Below, piece by piece: positions 47,519 through 56,188 of a DNA stretch of 64,000 nucleotides. How positions within the stretch are numbered: position 1 is the first letter of the stretch; each line of letters opens with the position of its first letter. Origin of the DNA: Herbiconiux flava (GTDB lineage: Bacteria > Actinomycetota > Actinomycetes > Actinomycetales > Microbacteriaceae); the NCBI RefSeq assembly GCF_013409865.1, contig NZ_JACCBM010000001.1, positions 2,604,001-2,668,000 on the forward strand, given 5' to 3'. The notes under the pieces were generated by a model, which saw only the letters and a program-made list of their open reading frames with translations, was not told where the DNA came from and ran no database searches. A program made the position numbers and the translations under genes.

Positions 47519-48121
47519 ATGGGGATCATCACGCCGGGGTTCTTCGGCAAGAAGCGGGAGGAAGACCCCAAGCTGCCTCCCGGGCAGTACGAGACGAAGG
47601 ACTTCCCCGTGCTCTCGGCCGGTCCGACGCCGAACATCCACCAGGGCGAATGGTCGTTCACGATCACGAACGAATCGGGCGAGAAGACCAGCTGGACCTG
47701 GGACGAGTTCATGAAGCTCCCCGTCGAGACGGTCGACACCGACATCCACTGCGTCACCCGCTGGTCGAAGTTCGACACCACCTGGCGCGGCGTCTCCCTC
47801 GACACGCTGTTCGAGAACGTCGAGACGAGCGCCGGCTACACCATGGCGCACTCCTTCGGCGGCTACACGACCAACGTGCCGCTCGAAGACCTGCTCGACG
47901 GCAAGGCCTGGGTCGCGTTCGAGTTCGGCGGCGAGCCGCTCGACCCCGAGCACGGCGGCCCCGCCCGCCTGCTGGTGCCGCACCTCTACTTCTGGAAGAG
48001 CGCGAAGTGGGTCAACGGCATCACCCTGCACGACACCGAAGAGCTCGGCTTCTGGGAGGTCAACGGCTACCACGCCTACGGCGACCCCTGGAAGGAAGAG
48101 CGCTACTACTACGATTCCTAG
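47519..48121 (+). CDS. Molybdopterin-dependent sulfite-oxidase-like protein
   Basis: A 200-residue oxidoreductase of the sulfite oxidase/YedY (MsrP) superfamily, molybdopterin domain only. DIHCVTRWSKFDTTWRGV (about residues 77-94) holds the molybdenum-coordinating Cys and conserved Arg/Trp. GYTTNVPLEDLLDGK and GPARLLVPHLYFWKSAKWV (about 140-158) contact the cofactor. No Tat or Sec signal is seen, so it is probably cytoplasmic, unlike MsrP. It is followed one base later by a flavin reductase, the likely electron partner. The substrate is unknown. Confidence 0.92.
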   Translation: MGIITPGFFGKKREEDPKLPPGQYETKDFPVLSAGPTPNIHQGEWSFTITNESGEKTSWTWDEFMKLPVETVDTDIHCVTRWSKFDTTWRGVSLDTLFENVETSAGYTMAHSFGGYTTNVPLEDLLDGKAWVAFEFGGEPLDPEHGGPARLLVPHLYFWKSAKWVNGITLHDTEELGFWEVNGYHAYGDPWKEERYYYDS

Positions 48122-48122
48122 G

Positions 48123-48839
48123 GTGAACTGGGCCGTAGCCGACGTCGTCGGAATCCGAGAAGAGACTCCCACCGCCCGCACGCTCATGCTGCGCGTGCCC
48201 GACTGGAAGGGCGCCCTGGCGGGTCAGCACATCGACATCCGCCTCACCGCGCCCGACGGCTATCAGGCGGCTCGCTCGTACTCGCTGTCCTCGGCCGCGG
48301 GCGACCCCGTCGTGGCGGTCAGCGTCGAGCTGATGCCCGACGGTGAGGTCTCCCCCTACCTCGTGCGCGGGGTGTCCGTCGGCGACCAGCTCGAGGTGAT
48401 CGGCCCGCTCGGCGGCTGGTTCGTCTGGCGCCCCGAGCAGACCGAGCCGATCCGGATGATCGGCGGCGGATCGGGCGTCGCCCCCCTGGTCTCGATCCTG
48501 CGCACCCACATCGCCTCGGGCAACACGGCGTCCGTGAAGCTGCTCTACTCGGTGCGCTCCCCCGAGTTCGTCTACTTCCGCGACGAGCTCGCCGAGCTGA
48601 CGGATGCGGCCAGGGCCGAGGTCACCCTGCAGTACACCCGGCACGCCCCCCAGGGCTGGACGGGCGCCCTCGGCCGCATCGACGCCGCCCGCATCACGGC
48701 CTGGGCGGCCGACGACGCGTCCGACACCTCCACCTACATCTGCGGCCCCACCCGCTTCGTCGAACTCGCCTCCGACGCCCTCGTGGCCACGGGCGTCGAC
48801 CCCATGACGATCCGCACCGAGCGCTTCGGCGGCGCCTGA
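48123..48839 (+). CDS. FAD-binding ferredoxin/flavodoxin reductase-like protein
   Basis: A 238-residue FNR-family reductase. The FAD site is ARSYSLSSAAGD (about residues 45-56). The NAD(P)H-binding domain begins RMIGGGSGVAPLVSILR (about 112-128). Its end holds TYICGPTRFVELASDAL (about 202-218). No C-terminal 2Fe-2S cysteine cluster is present. It starts one base after the molybdopterin protein stop, so both are made together; it probably supplies electrons from NAD(P)H. The GTG start has weak ribosome signals and relies on coupling. Confidence 0.9.
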   Translation: MNWAVADVVGIREETPTARTLMLRVPDWKGALAGQHIDIRLTAPDGYQAARSYSLSSAAGDPVVAVSVELMPDGEVSPYLVRGVSVGDQLEVIGPLGGWFVWRPEQTEPIRMIGGGSGVAPLVSILRTHIASGNTASVKLLYSVRSPEFVYFRDELAELTDAARAEVTLQYTRHAPQGWTGALGRIDAARITAWAADDASDTSTYICGPTRFVELASDALVATGVDPMTIRTERFGGA

Positions 48840-48846
48840 CCCCCCA

Positions 48847-48910
48847 GCCCGCCTGGGTCCTAGCCCGTCCGGGTTCTCGCCCGTCCGGGTTCTCGCCCGG
48901 CCGGGCCTCA
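48847..48910. repeat. Tandem repeat, 16 bp x 4, between convergent genes
   Basis: Units start at 48847, 48863, 48879 and 48895. Units 2 and 3 are identical (GCCCGTCCGGGTTCTC); the outer two vary. Each contains a small GCCCG/CGGG inverted repeat, so the array can form serial hairpins and may act as a bidirectional terminator between the convergent reductase and POT genes. Confidence 0.85.
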
Positions 48911-48915
48911 CGCGC

Positions 48916-50370
48916 TCAGCGCACGCCGACCATGAGCTTGCGCACCCACGGCGTCGCGACGACGAGCAGCACACCGACGACGATCGCGACGAGGCCCGAG
49001 ATGCCGAAGTAGGGCACCTCGTCGTTCTCGTCGTACAGCTTCGCGAGGATGCCCGACAGCGCCGTGCCGAGGGCGATCGACAGGAAGAACAGCGCCACCA
49101 TCTGGGTGCGGAAGACCTTCGGTGCGAGACGGGTCGACAGCGCCAGCCCGACCGGCGACAGCAGCAGCTCGGCGATCGTGAAGACGAACAGGATGCCGAC
49201 GAGGGCGATCAGCGGCGTGCCGTGCGCTCCGGTGCCCGAGAACGGGATGAACAGCAGGAACGCGATGCCCATCACGATCGCCGCCGCGGCGAACTTGAAC
49301 GGCGTCGGAGGCTGCCGCGAGCCGAGCTTCGACCAGATCGCGGCGAACACGCCCGACAGGATGATGATGAAGATCGGGTTGATCGACTGCACCCAGGCCA
49401 CGGGCATCGACCCGCCGAAGAGGTTCAGGTCTAGCCGGTCGTTCGCGTAGATCGTGACGACGGTGAACTGCTGCTGGTAGAGCGCCCAGAACGCGACGCT
49501 CGTGATGAACATCGGGATGAACGAGAACACCCGCTTGCGCTCCGTGGCGGTGATGCGCGAGCTCGAGAGGATGACGACGAAGTAGGCGATCGAGGCGGCC
49601 AGGGTGACGAGCGCCACGGCGTCGGCGAGGTTGTCGGCGGTGAGCACCCCGACGACCACGAGCACGACGATCAGCACGATCGCGGCGACGCCGATCAGCC
49701 CCATCCGCACCCGGTGCGAGGTGGGCAGGGGGTTCGGCACCTCCTTGGACTCGGCGGGCAGCGAGCGGCGGCCGAAGGCGTACTGGGTGAGCCCGATCGC
49801 CATCCCGACAGCGGCGAGCCCGAAGCCCCAGTGGAAGCCGGCGGTGGTCTGCAGCAGGCCGGTCAGCAGCGGCCCGAAGAAGGCGCCGAGGTTGATGCCG
49901 AGGTAGAAGATCGAGAAACCGGCGTCGCGCCGCGGGTCCTTCTCCGTGTAGAGCGTGCCGACCACCGAGGTGGCATTCGCCTTCACGCCGCCCGAGCCGA
50001 GTGCGATCAGGATGAGTCCCGCGCCGAGCCCCACGAGTCCCGGCAGCAGCGACAGGGCGATGTGCCCGGCCATCACGACGATGGCACTGAAGAACAGCGT
50101 GCGCTCCGAGCCGAGCAGCCGGTCGGCCACCCAGGCTCCGAGAATCGTGGCGAGGTAGACCGAGCCGCCGTAGGCGCCGATGATGCCGACGGCGACGGGC
50201 TTCGGGATGTCGAGGCCGCCTTCGGCGACCGAGTAGAACATGTAGAGCAGCAGGATGCCCTGCATGCCGTAGAACGAGAACCGCTCCCACATCTCCACGC
50301 CGAAGACGTGCACGAGCGAGAAGGGCTGGCCGAAGAAGGTTCGTTCCTTCGCGGCGACGGTCTCTGTCAT
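48916..50370 (-). CDS. POT family peptide:proton symporter
   Basis: A 484-residue POT/PTR transporter with about 14 membrane helices. The proton-coupling motif ExxERF is present as GVEMWERFSFYGMQGIL (about residues 24-40). GAYGGSVYLATILGAWVADR (about 65-84) and GSGGVKANATSVVGTLYTEK (about 125-144) match family signatures. FSIFYLGINLGAFFGPLL is the PTR2 second signature. It imports di- and tripeptides. CACTAT on the minus strand (50377-50382) is six bases before the ATG and may be its -10. Confidence 0.94.
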   Translation of the reverse strand: MTETVAAKERTFFGQPFSLVHVFGVEMWERFSFYGMQGILLLYMFYSVAEGGLDIPKPVAVGIIGAYGGSVYLATILGAWVADRLLGSERTLFFSAIVVMAGHIALSLLPGLVGLGAGLILIALGSGGVKANATSVVGTLYTEKDPRRDAGFSIFYLGINLGAFFGPLLTGLLQTTAGFHWGFGLAAVGMAIGLTQYAFGRRSLPAESKEVPNPLPTSHRVRMGLIGVAAIVLIVVLVVVGVLTADNLADAVALVTLAASIAYFVVILSSSRITATERKRVFSFIPMFITSVAFWALYQQQFTVVTIYANDRLDLNLFGGSMPVAWVQSINPIFIIILSGVFAAIWSKLGSRQPPTPFKFAAAAIVMGIAFLLFIPFSGTGAHGTPLIALVGILFVFTIAELLLSPVGLALSTRLAPKVFRTQMVALFFLSIALGTALSGILAKLYDENDEVPYFGISGLVAIVVGVLLVVATPWVRKLMVGVR

Positions 50371-50392
50371 CCCGCCATAGTGGCATGGGAGA

Positions 50393-50475
50393 GGCGCGGG
50401 GAGTTGGATTTCGTCTCCGCAGCCTTTGAGCTTCGCTCAACCCTTAGGCGGAGACGGAATTCACCTCCCCGCGCC
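50393..50475. repeat. 83-bp imperfect palindrome
   Basis: Outer arms GGCGCGGGGAG (50393-50403) and CTCCCCGCGCC (50465-50475) are perfect complements. Inner arms around CGTCTCCGC and GCGGAGACG pair next, and TTGAGC-TTC-GCTCAA (50426-50440) closes the apex, with a few mismatches between. It lies between the helicase stop and the POT start, both minus strand. It could be a terminator, an mRNA-stabilising hairpin or a dispersed palindromic element. Confidence 0.8.
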
Positions 50476-50480
50476 GCGGT

Positions 50481-52301
50481 TCAGTGCCCGGAGGCGCCCA
50501 TCCATTTGCGGACGGTGACGATGCGGGACTGCAGCTGCGTCACGCTGGCTTGCGCGACGGCCGGGCCGCCGCAGATGCGGCGGAGTTCCGCGTGGATCAT
50601 GCCGTGCGGCTCGTTCGACTGCTTCGCCCAGATGCCGACGAGGGAGTTCAACAGGCTCCGCTGCTCCTTGAGCGTGCGGTAGAGCGGTGCGGGCACTCCA
50701 CCCTGGTCGGGCGTGTCGGTCTTCGGCATCCCCGTCTTCGCGTGCTTCTGCTGGCGCGCCTGACGGTGCTGCAGCAGGTCGCGCACCTGATCGGGCTCCA
50801 GCAGTCCAGGGAGGCCGAGGAAGTCGAGCTCCTCCTCGCTGCCGACGACGGCCTCGAAGCCGAACTCACCGCCGTCGTAGACCACCCGGTCGAAGGTGGC
50901 GCCCGAGCTGATGGCCTGGAAGCTGTACTCCTCGAGCAGTCCCTCCGACGCCTTCTCGCTGCGGTTGGCCTCGGCCACCATCGCGTCTTCGGGGTTGTAG
51001 AAGTCGCCCTCGGGGTTCTCACCGTCGTCGCGCTTGTCGAGCGCGTGGTCGCGCTCGAGCTCGAGCTTCTCGGCCAGCGCCATCAGCGACGGCACGTTCG
51101 GCAGGAAGATCGACGCCGTCTCGCCGCGCCGGCGGGCGCGCACGAAGCGGCCGACGGCCTGGGCGAAGAACAGCGGGGTCGAGGCGCTGGTGGCGTAGAC
51201 GCCGACCGCGAGCCGCGGCACGTCGACGCCCTCCGACACCATGCGCACGGCCACCATCCACCGCCGGTCGCTCTTCGAGAACTGCTCGATGCGGTCGGAG
51301 GCCTCCTTCTCGTCCGAGAGCACCACGGTGACCGGCTGCCCGGAGATCTGCTCGAGGATCGCCGCGTAGGCGCGCGCCACGGTCTGGTCGGTCGCGATCA
51401 CGAGGCCGCCCGCATCCGGGATCGCCTGACGCACCTCGGTGAGGCGCTTGTCGGCGGCGCCGAGCACCTGCGGGATCCACTCGCCGTTCGGGTCGAGCGC
51501 GGTGCGCCAGGCCTGCGAGGTGATGTCCTTCGTGTTGCCCTCGCCGAGCCGGGCCTCCATCTCGTCGCCGGCCTTGGTGCGCCAGCGCATGTGGCCCGCG
51601 TAGACCATGAAGAGCACGGGGCGCACGACCCCGTCTTTCAGGGCGCGGCCGTAGCCGTAGTTGTAGTCGCTGCGCGAGAGACGGATGCCGTGCTCGTCGG
51701 GCAGGTACTCCACGAACGGGATGGGGGCGGTGTCGGAGCGGAAGGGCGTTCCCGTGAGGGCGAGGCGGCGGGTGGCCGGTGCGAAGGCCTCGCGCACCGC
51801 GTCGCCCCAGCTCAGGGCGTCGCCGCCGTGGTGCACCTCGTCGAGGATGACCAGGGTGTTCGCGCCCTCGGTGAGCTCGCGGTGCAGCGACGGGCGGGCG
51901 GCCACCTGGGCGTAGGTGAGGGCGACGCCGTGGAAGTGCCGGCCGAAGCGCGACTCGCTGTTGCGGAAGCCGGGGTTCAGCCGCACGCCGGCCCGGTCGG
52001 CCGCATCGGCCCACTGGCGCTTGAGGTGCTCGGTGGGCGCGACCACGATCACGCGGTCGACGGTGCGCCGGTGCAGCAGCTCGGAGGCGAGGCGGAGCGC
52101 GAAGGTCGTCTTGCCGGCGCCGGGGGTCGCGGCGGCGAGGAAGTCGCGCGGCTCCTTCTCGAAGTAGAGGGTCAGCGCCTCCTCCTGCCAGGCGCGCAGG
52201 CGGCCGGCGGTGCCCCACGGCGCGCGGGCCGGGAACGACGGGGAGAGGTGACCGGCCGCGCTCGTCCCGGGGGCGGGTTCGAAGAGGGGCAGATTGGTCA
52301 C
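50481..52301 (-). CDS. DEAD/DEAH-box helicase (SF2)
   Basis: A 606-residue superfamily 2 helicase. Motif I is ATPGAGKTTFALRLA (about residues 56-70), motif II LVILDEVHHGGDA (about 148), motif III LTGTPFRSD, and motif VI FAQAVGRFVRARRRG (about 388). The C-terminal 200 residues are a charged helical extension (LLQHRQARQQKHAKTGM). It resembles the UvrB/restriction-type ResIII helicases without a nuclease domain. The GTG at 52301 is preferred over ATG 52325 because a TATCCT -10 (52310-52315) overlaps the longer version. Role unknown. Confidence 0.87.
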   Translation of the reverse strand: MTNLPLFEPAPGTSAAGHLSPSFPARAPWGTAGRLRAWQEEALTLYFEKEPRDFLAAATPGAGKTTFALRLASELLHRRTVDRVIVVAPTEHLKRQWADAADRAGVRLNPGFRNSESRFGRHFHGVALTYAQVAARPSLHRELTEGANTLVILDEVHHGGDALSWGDAVREAFAPATRRLALTGTPFRSDTAPIPFVEYLPDEHGIRLSRSDYNYGYGRALKDGVVRPVLFMVYAGHMRWRTKAGDEMEARLGEGNTKDITSQAWRTALDPNGEWIPQVLGAADKRLTEVRQAIPDAGGLVIATDQTVARAYAAILEQISGQPVTVVLSDEKEASDRIEQFSKSDRRWMVAVRMVSEGVDVPRLAVGVYATSASTPLFFAQAVGRFVRARRRGETASIFLPNVPSLMALAEKLELERDHALDKRDDGENPEGDFYNPEDAMVAEANRSEKASEGLLEEYSFQAISSGATFDRVVYDGGEFGFEAVVGSEEELDFLGLPGLLEPDQVRDLLQHRQARQQKHAKTGMPKTDTPDQGGVPAPLYRTLKEQRSLLNSLVGIWAKQSNEPHGMIHAELRRICGGPAVAQASVTQLQSRIVTVRKWMGASGH

Positions 52302-52309
52302 GATGTTCG

Positions 52310-52315
52310 AGGATA
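52310..52315 (-). promoter_or_regulatory. -10 element for helicase gene
   Basis: TATCCT on the minus strand lies eight bases before the GTG at 52301, predicting a transcript with at most a couple of untranslated bases. Confidence 0.45.
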
Positions 52316-52430
52316 CTCTGCGCATCCGACAGCCGAGCCGCCGTTGAGGTCGCCCGGGCGCGTCGGCGCGGCGACAGGTCTAGAGTGTTCACGTCGTCAC
52401 GGCGACACCTGTTGTGAGGAGGTCCATCCG

Positions 52431-53243
52431 ATGCCTGAGACGCACCCCTGGCGGCGCTACGTCGCCCTCGGCGACTCCTTCACGGAGGGCATCGGCGACC
52501 CCGAGCCGAGCAGCCCGGGCGGCTTCCGCGGCTGGGCCGACCGCGTGGCCGAGAACCTGGCCGAGACGACGGAGGAGGACTTCTCCTACGCCAATCTCGC
52601 CATCCGCGGCCGCCTGCTGGACAGGATCCTCGCCGAGCAGGTCGAGCCGGCGCTCGAGCTGAAGCCCGACCTCATCACCATCTCGGCGGGCGGCAACGAC
52701 ATCCTGCGCCCGCGCACCGACCCCGACGACATCGCCGCGCGCTTCGAGGCGGGCATCCGGCGCCTCCGCGAGAGCGACGCCACCGTGGTCATCGTCACCG
52801 GCGTCGACACGCGCTTCTCCCCCGTGCTCCGCGGCATCCGCGGCAAGGTCGCGATCTACAACGAGAACCTGCGCGTGATCGCCGAGCGCTACGACTGCCT
52901 CGTCGCCGACCAGTGGGGCCTGAAGGAGATCCAGGACACCCGGCTCTGGTCGACCGACCGCCTGCACCTGAACGCCCTCGGGCACCACGAGGTGGCCCGG
53001 ATGGTGCTGCGCACCCTCAACGTCGAGAACGGCCTGCAGGCCGGCAACCCGGAGCCGCTGCCCGGCCGCACCTGGCGGGCGGCCCGCAGCGAAGACCTGG
53101 TCTGGGCGCGCGTGCACTTCGTGCCCTGGGTCATCCGCCGCATCACGCACCGCTCGAGCGGCGACAACGTCACGGCGAAGCGGCCCATCCCCTCGCCGGT
53201 CTACGCGGAGCCGGCCGAGGCCAATGCCGAGCCCAAGGCGTGA
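52431..53243 (+). CDS. SGNH/GDSL hydrolase
   Basis: A 270-residue SGNH hydrolase. Block I YVALGDSFTEGIGDP (residues 10-24) contains the nucleophile Ser. Block II has NLAIRGR with Gly. Block III ITISAGGNDILRP (about 81-93) has Asn. Block V STDRLHLNALGHHEVARM (about 178-195) has the Asp-x-x-His dyad. No signal peptide is seen. A basic C-terminal tail follows. AGGAGGTCC precedes the ATG. The substrate may be an acyl ester or lipid; unspecified. Confidence 0.92.
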   Translation: MPETHPWRRYVALGDSFTEGIGDPEPSSPGGFRGWADRVAENLAETTEEDFSYANLAIRGRLLDRILAEQVEPALELKPDLITISAGGNDILRPRTDPDDIAARFEAGIRRLRESDATVVIVTGVDTRFSPVLRGIRGKVAIYNENLRVIAERYDCLVADQWGLKEIQDTRLWSTDRLHLNALGHHEVARMVLRTLNVENGLQAGNPEPLPGRTWRAARSEDLVWARVHFVPWVIRRITHRSSGDNVTAKRPIPSPVYAEPAEANAEPKA

Positions 53244-53256
53244 CGGCCCGCCGACG

Positions 53257-54498
53257 CTAGCGGAACGGGTTGGCGAGCTTCCAGCCCGCGTCGGGCCCGT
53301 CGAGATCGCTCGCGAGCTCGAGCGGCACGGTGTACTCCCCGCTGCCGAGCGTGATGCCGTCGACGGCGTAGCGCGCCGTGCCCACCTCGGTTCCGGATGC
53401 GCCGGAGCCGATCTCCCCCGCCTCCGCGCTGCGGGTCACGGTCGCCGACGACCACACGGTCGCCTCCACCGACTCCTCCGCCACGATGTCGGCGCTCGCC
53501 CCCCACGGCGTCGTGTAGGAGCCGATCACGTCGCCGGCGGTGACGAGCGGAACGGTCTGGAAGCCGGCCTCGGCGCTCTGCAGCAGCGCCAGCACCGAGG
53601 CGTGCAGCGTGTCCTCCTCGGGGGCGCCCAGCACGACGCCGACGAGCTGCAGGGTCTCGCCCGCGACCGTGTAGTCGGCCGAGAAGAGCAGACAGAACCC
53701 GGCCTCGTCGGTGGTGCCGGTCTTCACGCCGTCGATGCCGTTCATCCCCAGCAGGTCGTTGGTGTTCTCGACGGTGCCGAGCTGAGGCAGCTCGAGCGAG
53801 GCGGTGCCGACGATGCCCGAGAGCACCGGGTCGGCCAGCACCAGCCGGGCGAGGCTCAGCAGATCGGCCGTGGTGCTGCGCGAGCCCGGGTTCAGCCCCG
53901 AGGTGTCGACGACGGAGGTGCCGCCGAGCCCCTCTTCCGCGAGCCACGCGGTGGCGGCGGCGAGGTAGGAGGCCGTGTCGCCGAAGGCCCAGTTCGTGAG
54001 CGTCACGCTGTAGTTGTTGGCCGACTCGAGCAGCATGATCTCGATCACCTCCCGCTCGCTCAGCACCTGACCCGGGAACACCGAGGCCCACGAGCCGTTC
54101 TCGGCCTGGGTGGCCTGCAGGATGGTCAGGTCGGCGTCGGTCATCGTGATCGACGGGCCGTCGCTCCCCTCGTCGATCGGCTTCGCGTCGAGCACGACGA
54201 GGGCCGTGATCGTCTTGGTGATGCTGGCGATGGGGAGGGGATCGGTGGATCCGCTGCCGCCGAGCGTCTGCGCCGAGCCGTCGGTGACGAGCCCGATGGC
54301 GCTGGTGCCCGCGCCGGGCGTCGTGAGGGCGGTGGCCGGGGTCACGGTGGGTGGAGCATCCGTCACCGAGGCCGAGGCCTGCGGCACGGGGCCGAGCAGC
54401 GCGACCGGGACGTAGGTGGCGACGAGGGCGATCAGCACGAGCGCCGCACCCACCACGATGCGTCGGCGCCGGTAGACGGCGGGGCTGGCGGGACTCAC
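53257..54498 (-). CDS. D-alanyl-D-alanine carboxypeptidase (low-MW PBP)
   Basis: A 413-residue penicillin-binding protein of the S11 type. One N-terminal membrane segment (VVGAALVLIALVATYVPVAL, about residues 15-34) leads to the outside. Active-site motifs are SITK (Ser92-Lys95), SAN in LLESANNYS (about 156) and KTG in GVKTGTTDEAG (about 254). It trims the terminal D-Ala of peptidoglycan stem peptides. The GTG is six bases after TAGGAT. It converges with the SGNH hydrolase gene, 13 bases apart. Confidence 0.93.
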   Translation of the reverse strand: MSPASPAVYRRRRIVVGAALVLIALVATYVPVALLGPVPQASASVTDAPPTVTPATALTTPGAGTSAIGLVTDGSAQTLGGSGSTDPLPIASITKTITALVVLDAKPIDEGSDGPSITMTDADLTILQATQAENGSWASVFPGQVLSEREVIEIMLLESANNYSVTLTNWAFGDTASYLAAATAWLAEEGLGGTSVVDTSGLNPGSRSTTADLLSLARLVLADPVLSGIVGTASLELPQLGTVENTNDLLGMNGIDGVKTGTTDEAGFCLLFSADYTVAGETLQLVGVVLGAPEEDTLHASVLALLQSAEAGFQTVPLVTAGDVIGSYTTPWGASADIVAEESVEATVWSSATVTRSAEAGEIGSGASGTEVGTARYAVDGITLGSGEYTVPLELASDLDGPDAGWKLANPFR

Positions 54499-54504
54499 CC
54501 GGTC

Positions 54505-54510
54505 ATCCTA
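54505..54510 (-). promoter_or_regulatory. Leaderless -10 element for DD-carboxypeptidase
   Basis: TAGGAT on the minus strand is six bases before the GTG at 54498; the -35 and upstream region fall inside a short repeat (54511-54580). Confidence 0.55.
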
Positions 54511-54580
54511 GCCAGGCGGCCGATGCGGGCAGCTCAGCCAGGCGGCCGAGTGCGCCCGACCGGCGGCCGAGTGCGCCGGC
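54511..54580. repeat. Degenerate tandem repeat, about 25 bp x 3
   Basis: GCCAGGCGGCCGA at 54511 and again at 54537, then CGGCGGCCGAGTGCGCC at 54561, form a run of about 25-base imperfect units between the APC permease stop and the DD-carboxypeptidase promoter. Confidence 0.65.
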
Positions 54581-54595
54581 CGGGCGAGCGGCTCG

Positions 54596-56155
54596 CTACA
54601 TCAGCCCGCCGTCGACCGACCGCGGCACGAGCTGGTCGCTGTCGGGCACGAGCACCTCGGTCTCGCGGTTGAGGCTCCGGCCGCCGAAGAAGTCCTTCGA
54701 GCGCGGGAAGAAGGCCCAGACGACCATCAGCACCACGCCGAGTGCGAGCGAGCCGACGCCCACCACGAAGACGCCGCCGATGCCGAAGATGACCGTGTAG
54801 CCGTACTCGGGGTCGTACATGTCGATGGCCGACTGGATGAACGCGGCCGTCAGCATCAGCCCGCCGAGGAGGGGGAACAGGCCCTTGAAGAGGAAGTTGC
54901 GCGGCGTGGTGAAGATCTCCTTGCGGAAGTACCAGATGCACGCGTAGCTCGTCAGCGCGTAGTAGAACGCGATCGCGAGCCCGATCGAGAGGATCGTGTC
55001 GGCGAGGATGTTCTCGCTCACGAGCGTCATGCCCACGTAGAAGGTGACGGCGACGACGCTCATGAAGATCGTGGCGAAGCGCGGGGTCTGGAACTTCGGG
55101 GAGATGCGGCCGAAGGCGGCGGGCAGGGCCTTGTAGGTGGCCATCGCGAGGGTGCCGCGCGCGGTCGGCAGGATGGTCGTCTGGGTGGACGAGATCGCCG
55201 AGACGCAGACCGCGATCACGAGCAGCCAGGCCCAGGGGCCGAAGACAGCGTCCTTCAGGGCGAGGAAGACGTCCTCGGAGTTGCCCTCGTTGCCGAGTCC
55301 GATGCCCGCGGTGCCGAGGCCGGCGAAGGCCATGGCCGCGACGGTGACCGAGACGTAGGTGACCAGCAGGATGACCGTCGAGAGCACGGCGGCGCGACCC
55401 GGGATGCGCTCCGGGTCCTTCGTCTCCTCGTTCAGCGCGAGGCAGGTGTCCCAGCCCCAGTAGATGAAGAGGCAGAGCAGGATCGCCTCGGTGAAGCCCG
55501 AGAGCGAGGTGAAGGCGAAGGGGTTGAACCAGTCGAGCTGCGGCGTGGTCGAGCCCTCCGGGGCGGTGCCGGTGAACACGGCCCAGAGCGCGAGCACCAC
55601 GAACAGCGCCAGGGCGACGTACTGCACGGCGAGCAGGATGTTCTGCAGCCGCTCCCCGATCTCGAGCCCGCGCACGCTGACGAACGTCATCAGGCCGATG
55701 AACACGACGCCGGTGGCGGTGACGAGCGGGACGTTCTCGTACAAGTCGGGGTTGTTCGTGAGGAGCCAGAGGTACTTGCTGCCGATCTGGGCGAGGTTCG
55801 CGAGCACGATGATGCCCGCGACCGCGACGCCCCAGCCGGCGAGCCAGCCCGTCCACGGCCCGAAGGCCTTCGTCACCCAGGTGAACGCGGTGCCGCAGTC
55901 GGGCACGGCCCGGTTGAGCTCGCGGTAGGCGTAGGCGGTGAGGAACATCGGGATGAACGCGAGGATCATCGCGATCGGCGCCTGGGCGCCGACGGCGAGC
56001 ACGACGAAGCCGACGGTCGCGGCGAGCGAGTAGACCGGCGCCGTCGAGGCGAGCCCGATCACCGTGGAGCCGACGAGTCCGAGCTTGCCGGCGGCGAGGC
56101 CCTTGCCGGCGGGCGGCCGCGGGGCCTCGGTCGAAACGGCGCTGCTGTCTGCCAC
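54596..56155 (-). CDS. APC family amino acid permease
   Basis: A 519-residue APC-superfamily transporter with about twelve membrane helices. The first helix region is GLVGSTVIGLASTAPVYSLA (about residues 26-45). ELNRAVPDCGTAFTWVTKAF (about 79-98) is the conserved second motif. ETKDPERIPGRAA is the loop motif typical of APC carriers. AGGAGG precedes the GTG. It imports an amino acid or polyamine; specificity is unknown. Confidence 0.9.
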   Translation of the reverse strand: MADSSAVSTEAPRPPAGKGLAAGKLGLVGSTVIGLASTAPVYSLAATVGFVVLAVGAQAPIAMILAFIPMFLTAYAYRELNRAVPDCGTAFTWVTKAFGPWTGWLAGWGVAVAGIIVLANLAQIGSKYLWLLTNNPDLYENVPLVTATGVVFIGLMTFVSVRGLEIGERLQNILLAVQYVALALFVVLALWAVFTGTAPEGSTTPQLDWFNPFAFTSLSGFTEAILLCLFIYWGWDTCLALNEETKDPERIPGRAAVLSTVILLVTYVSVTVAAMAFAGLGTAGIGLGNEGNSEDVFLALKDAVFGPWAWLLVIAVCVSAISSTQTTILPTARGTLAMATYKALPAAFGRISPKFQTPRFATIFMSVVAVTFYVGMTLVSENILADTILSIGLAIAFYYALTSYACIWYFRKEIFTTPRNFLFKGLFPLLGGLMLTAAFIQSAIDMYDPEYGYTVIFGIGGVFVVGVGSLALGVVLMVVWAFFPRSKDFFGGRSLNRETEVLVPDSDQLVPRSVDGGLM

Positions 56156-56188
56156 GACGGGCCTCCTTCGGAACGGTGTGCCGAAAGA

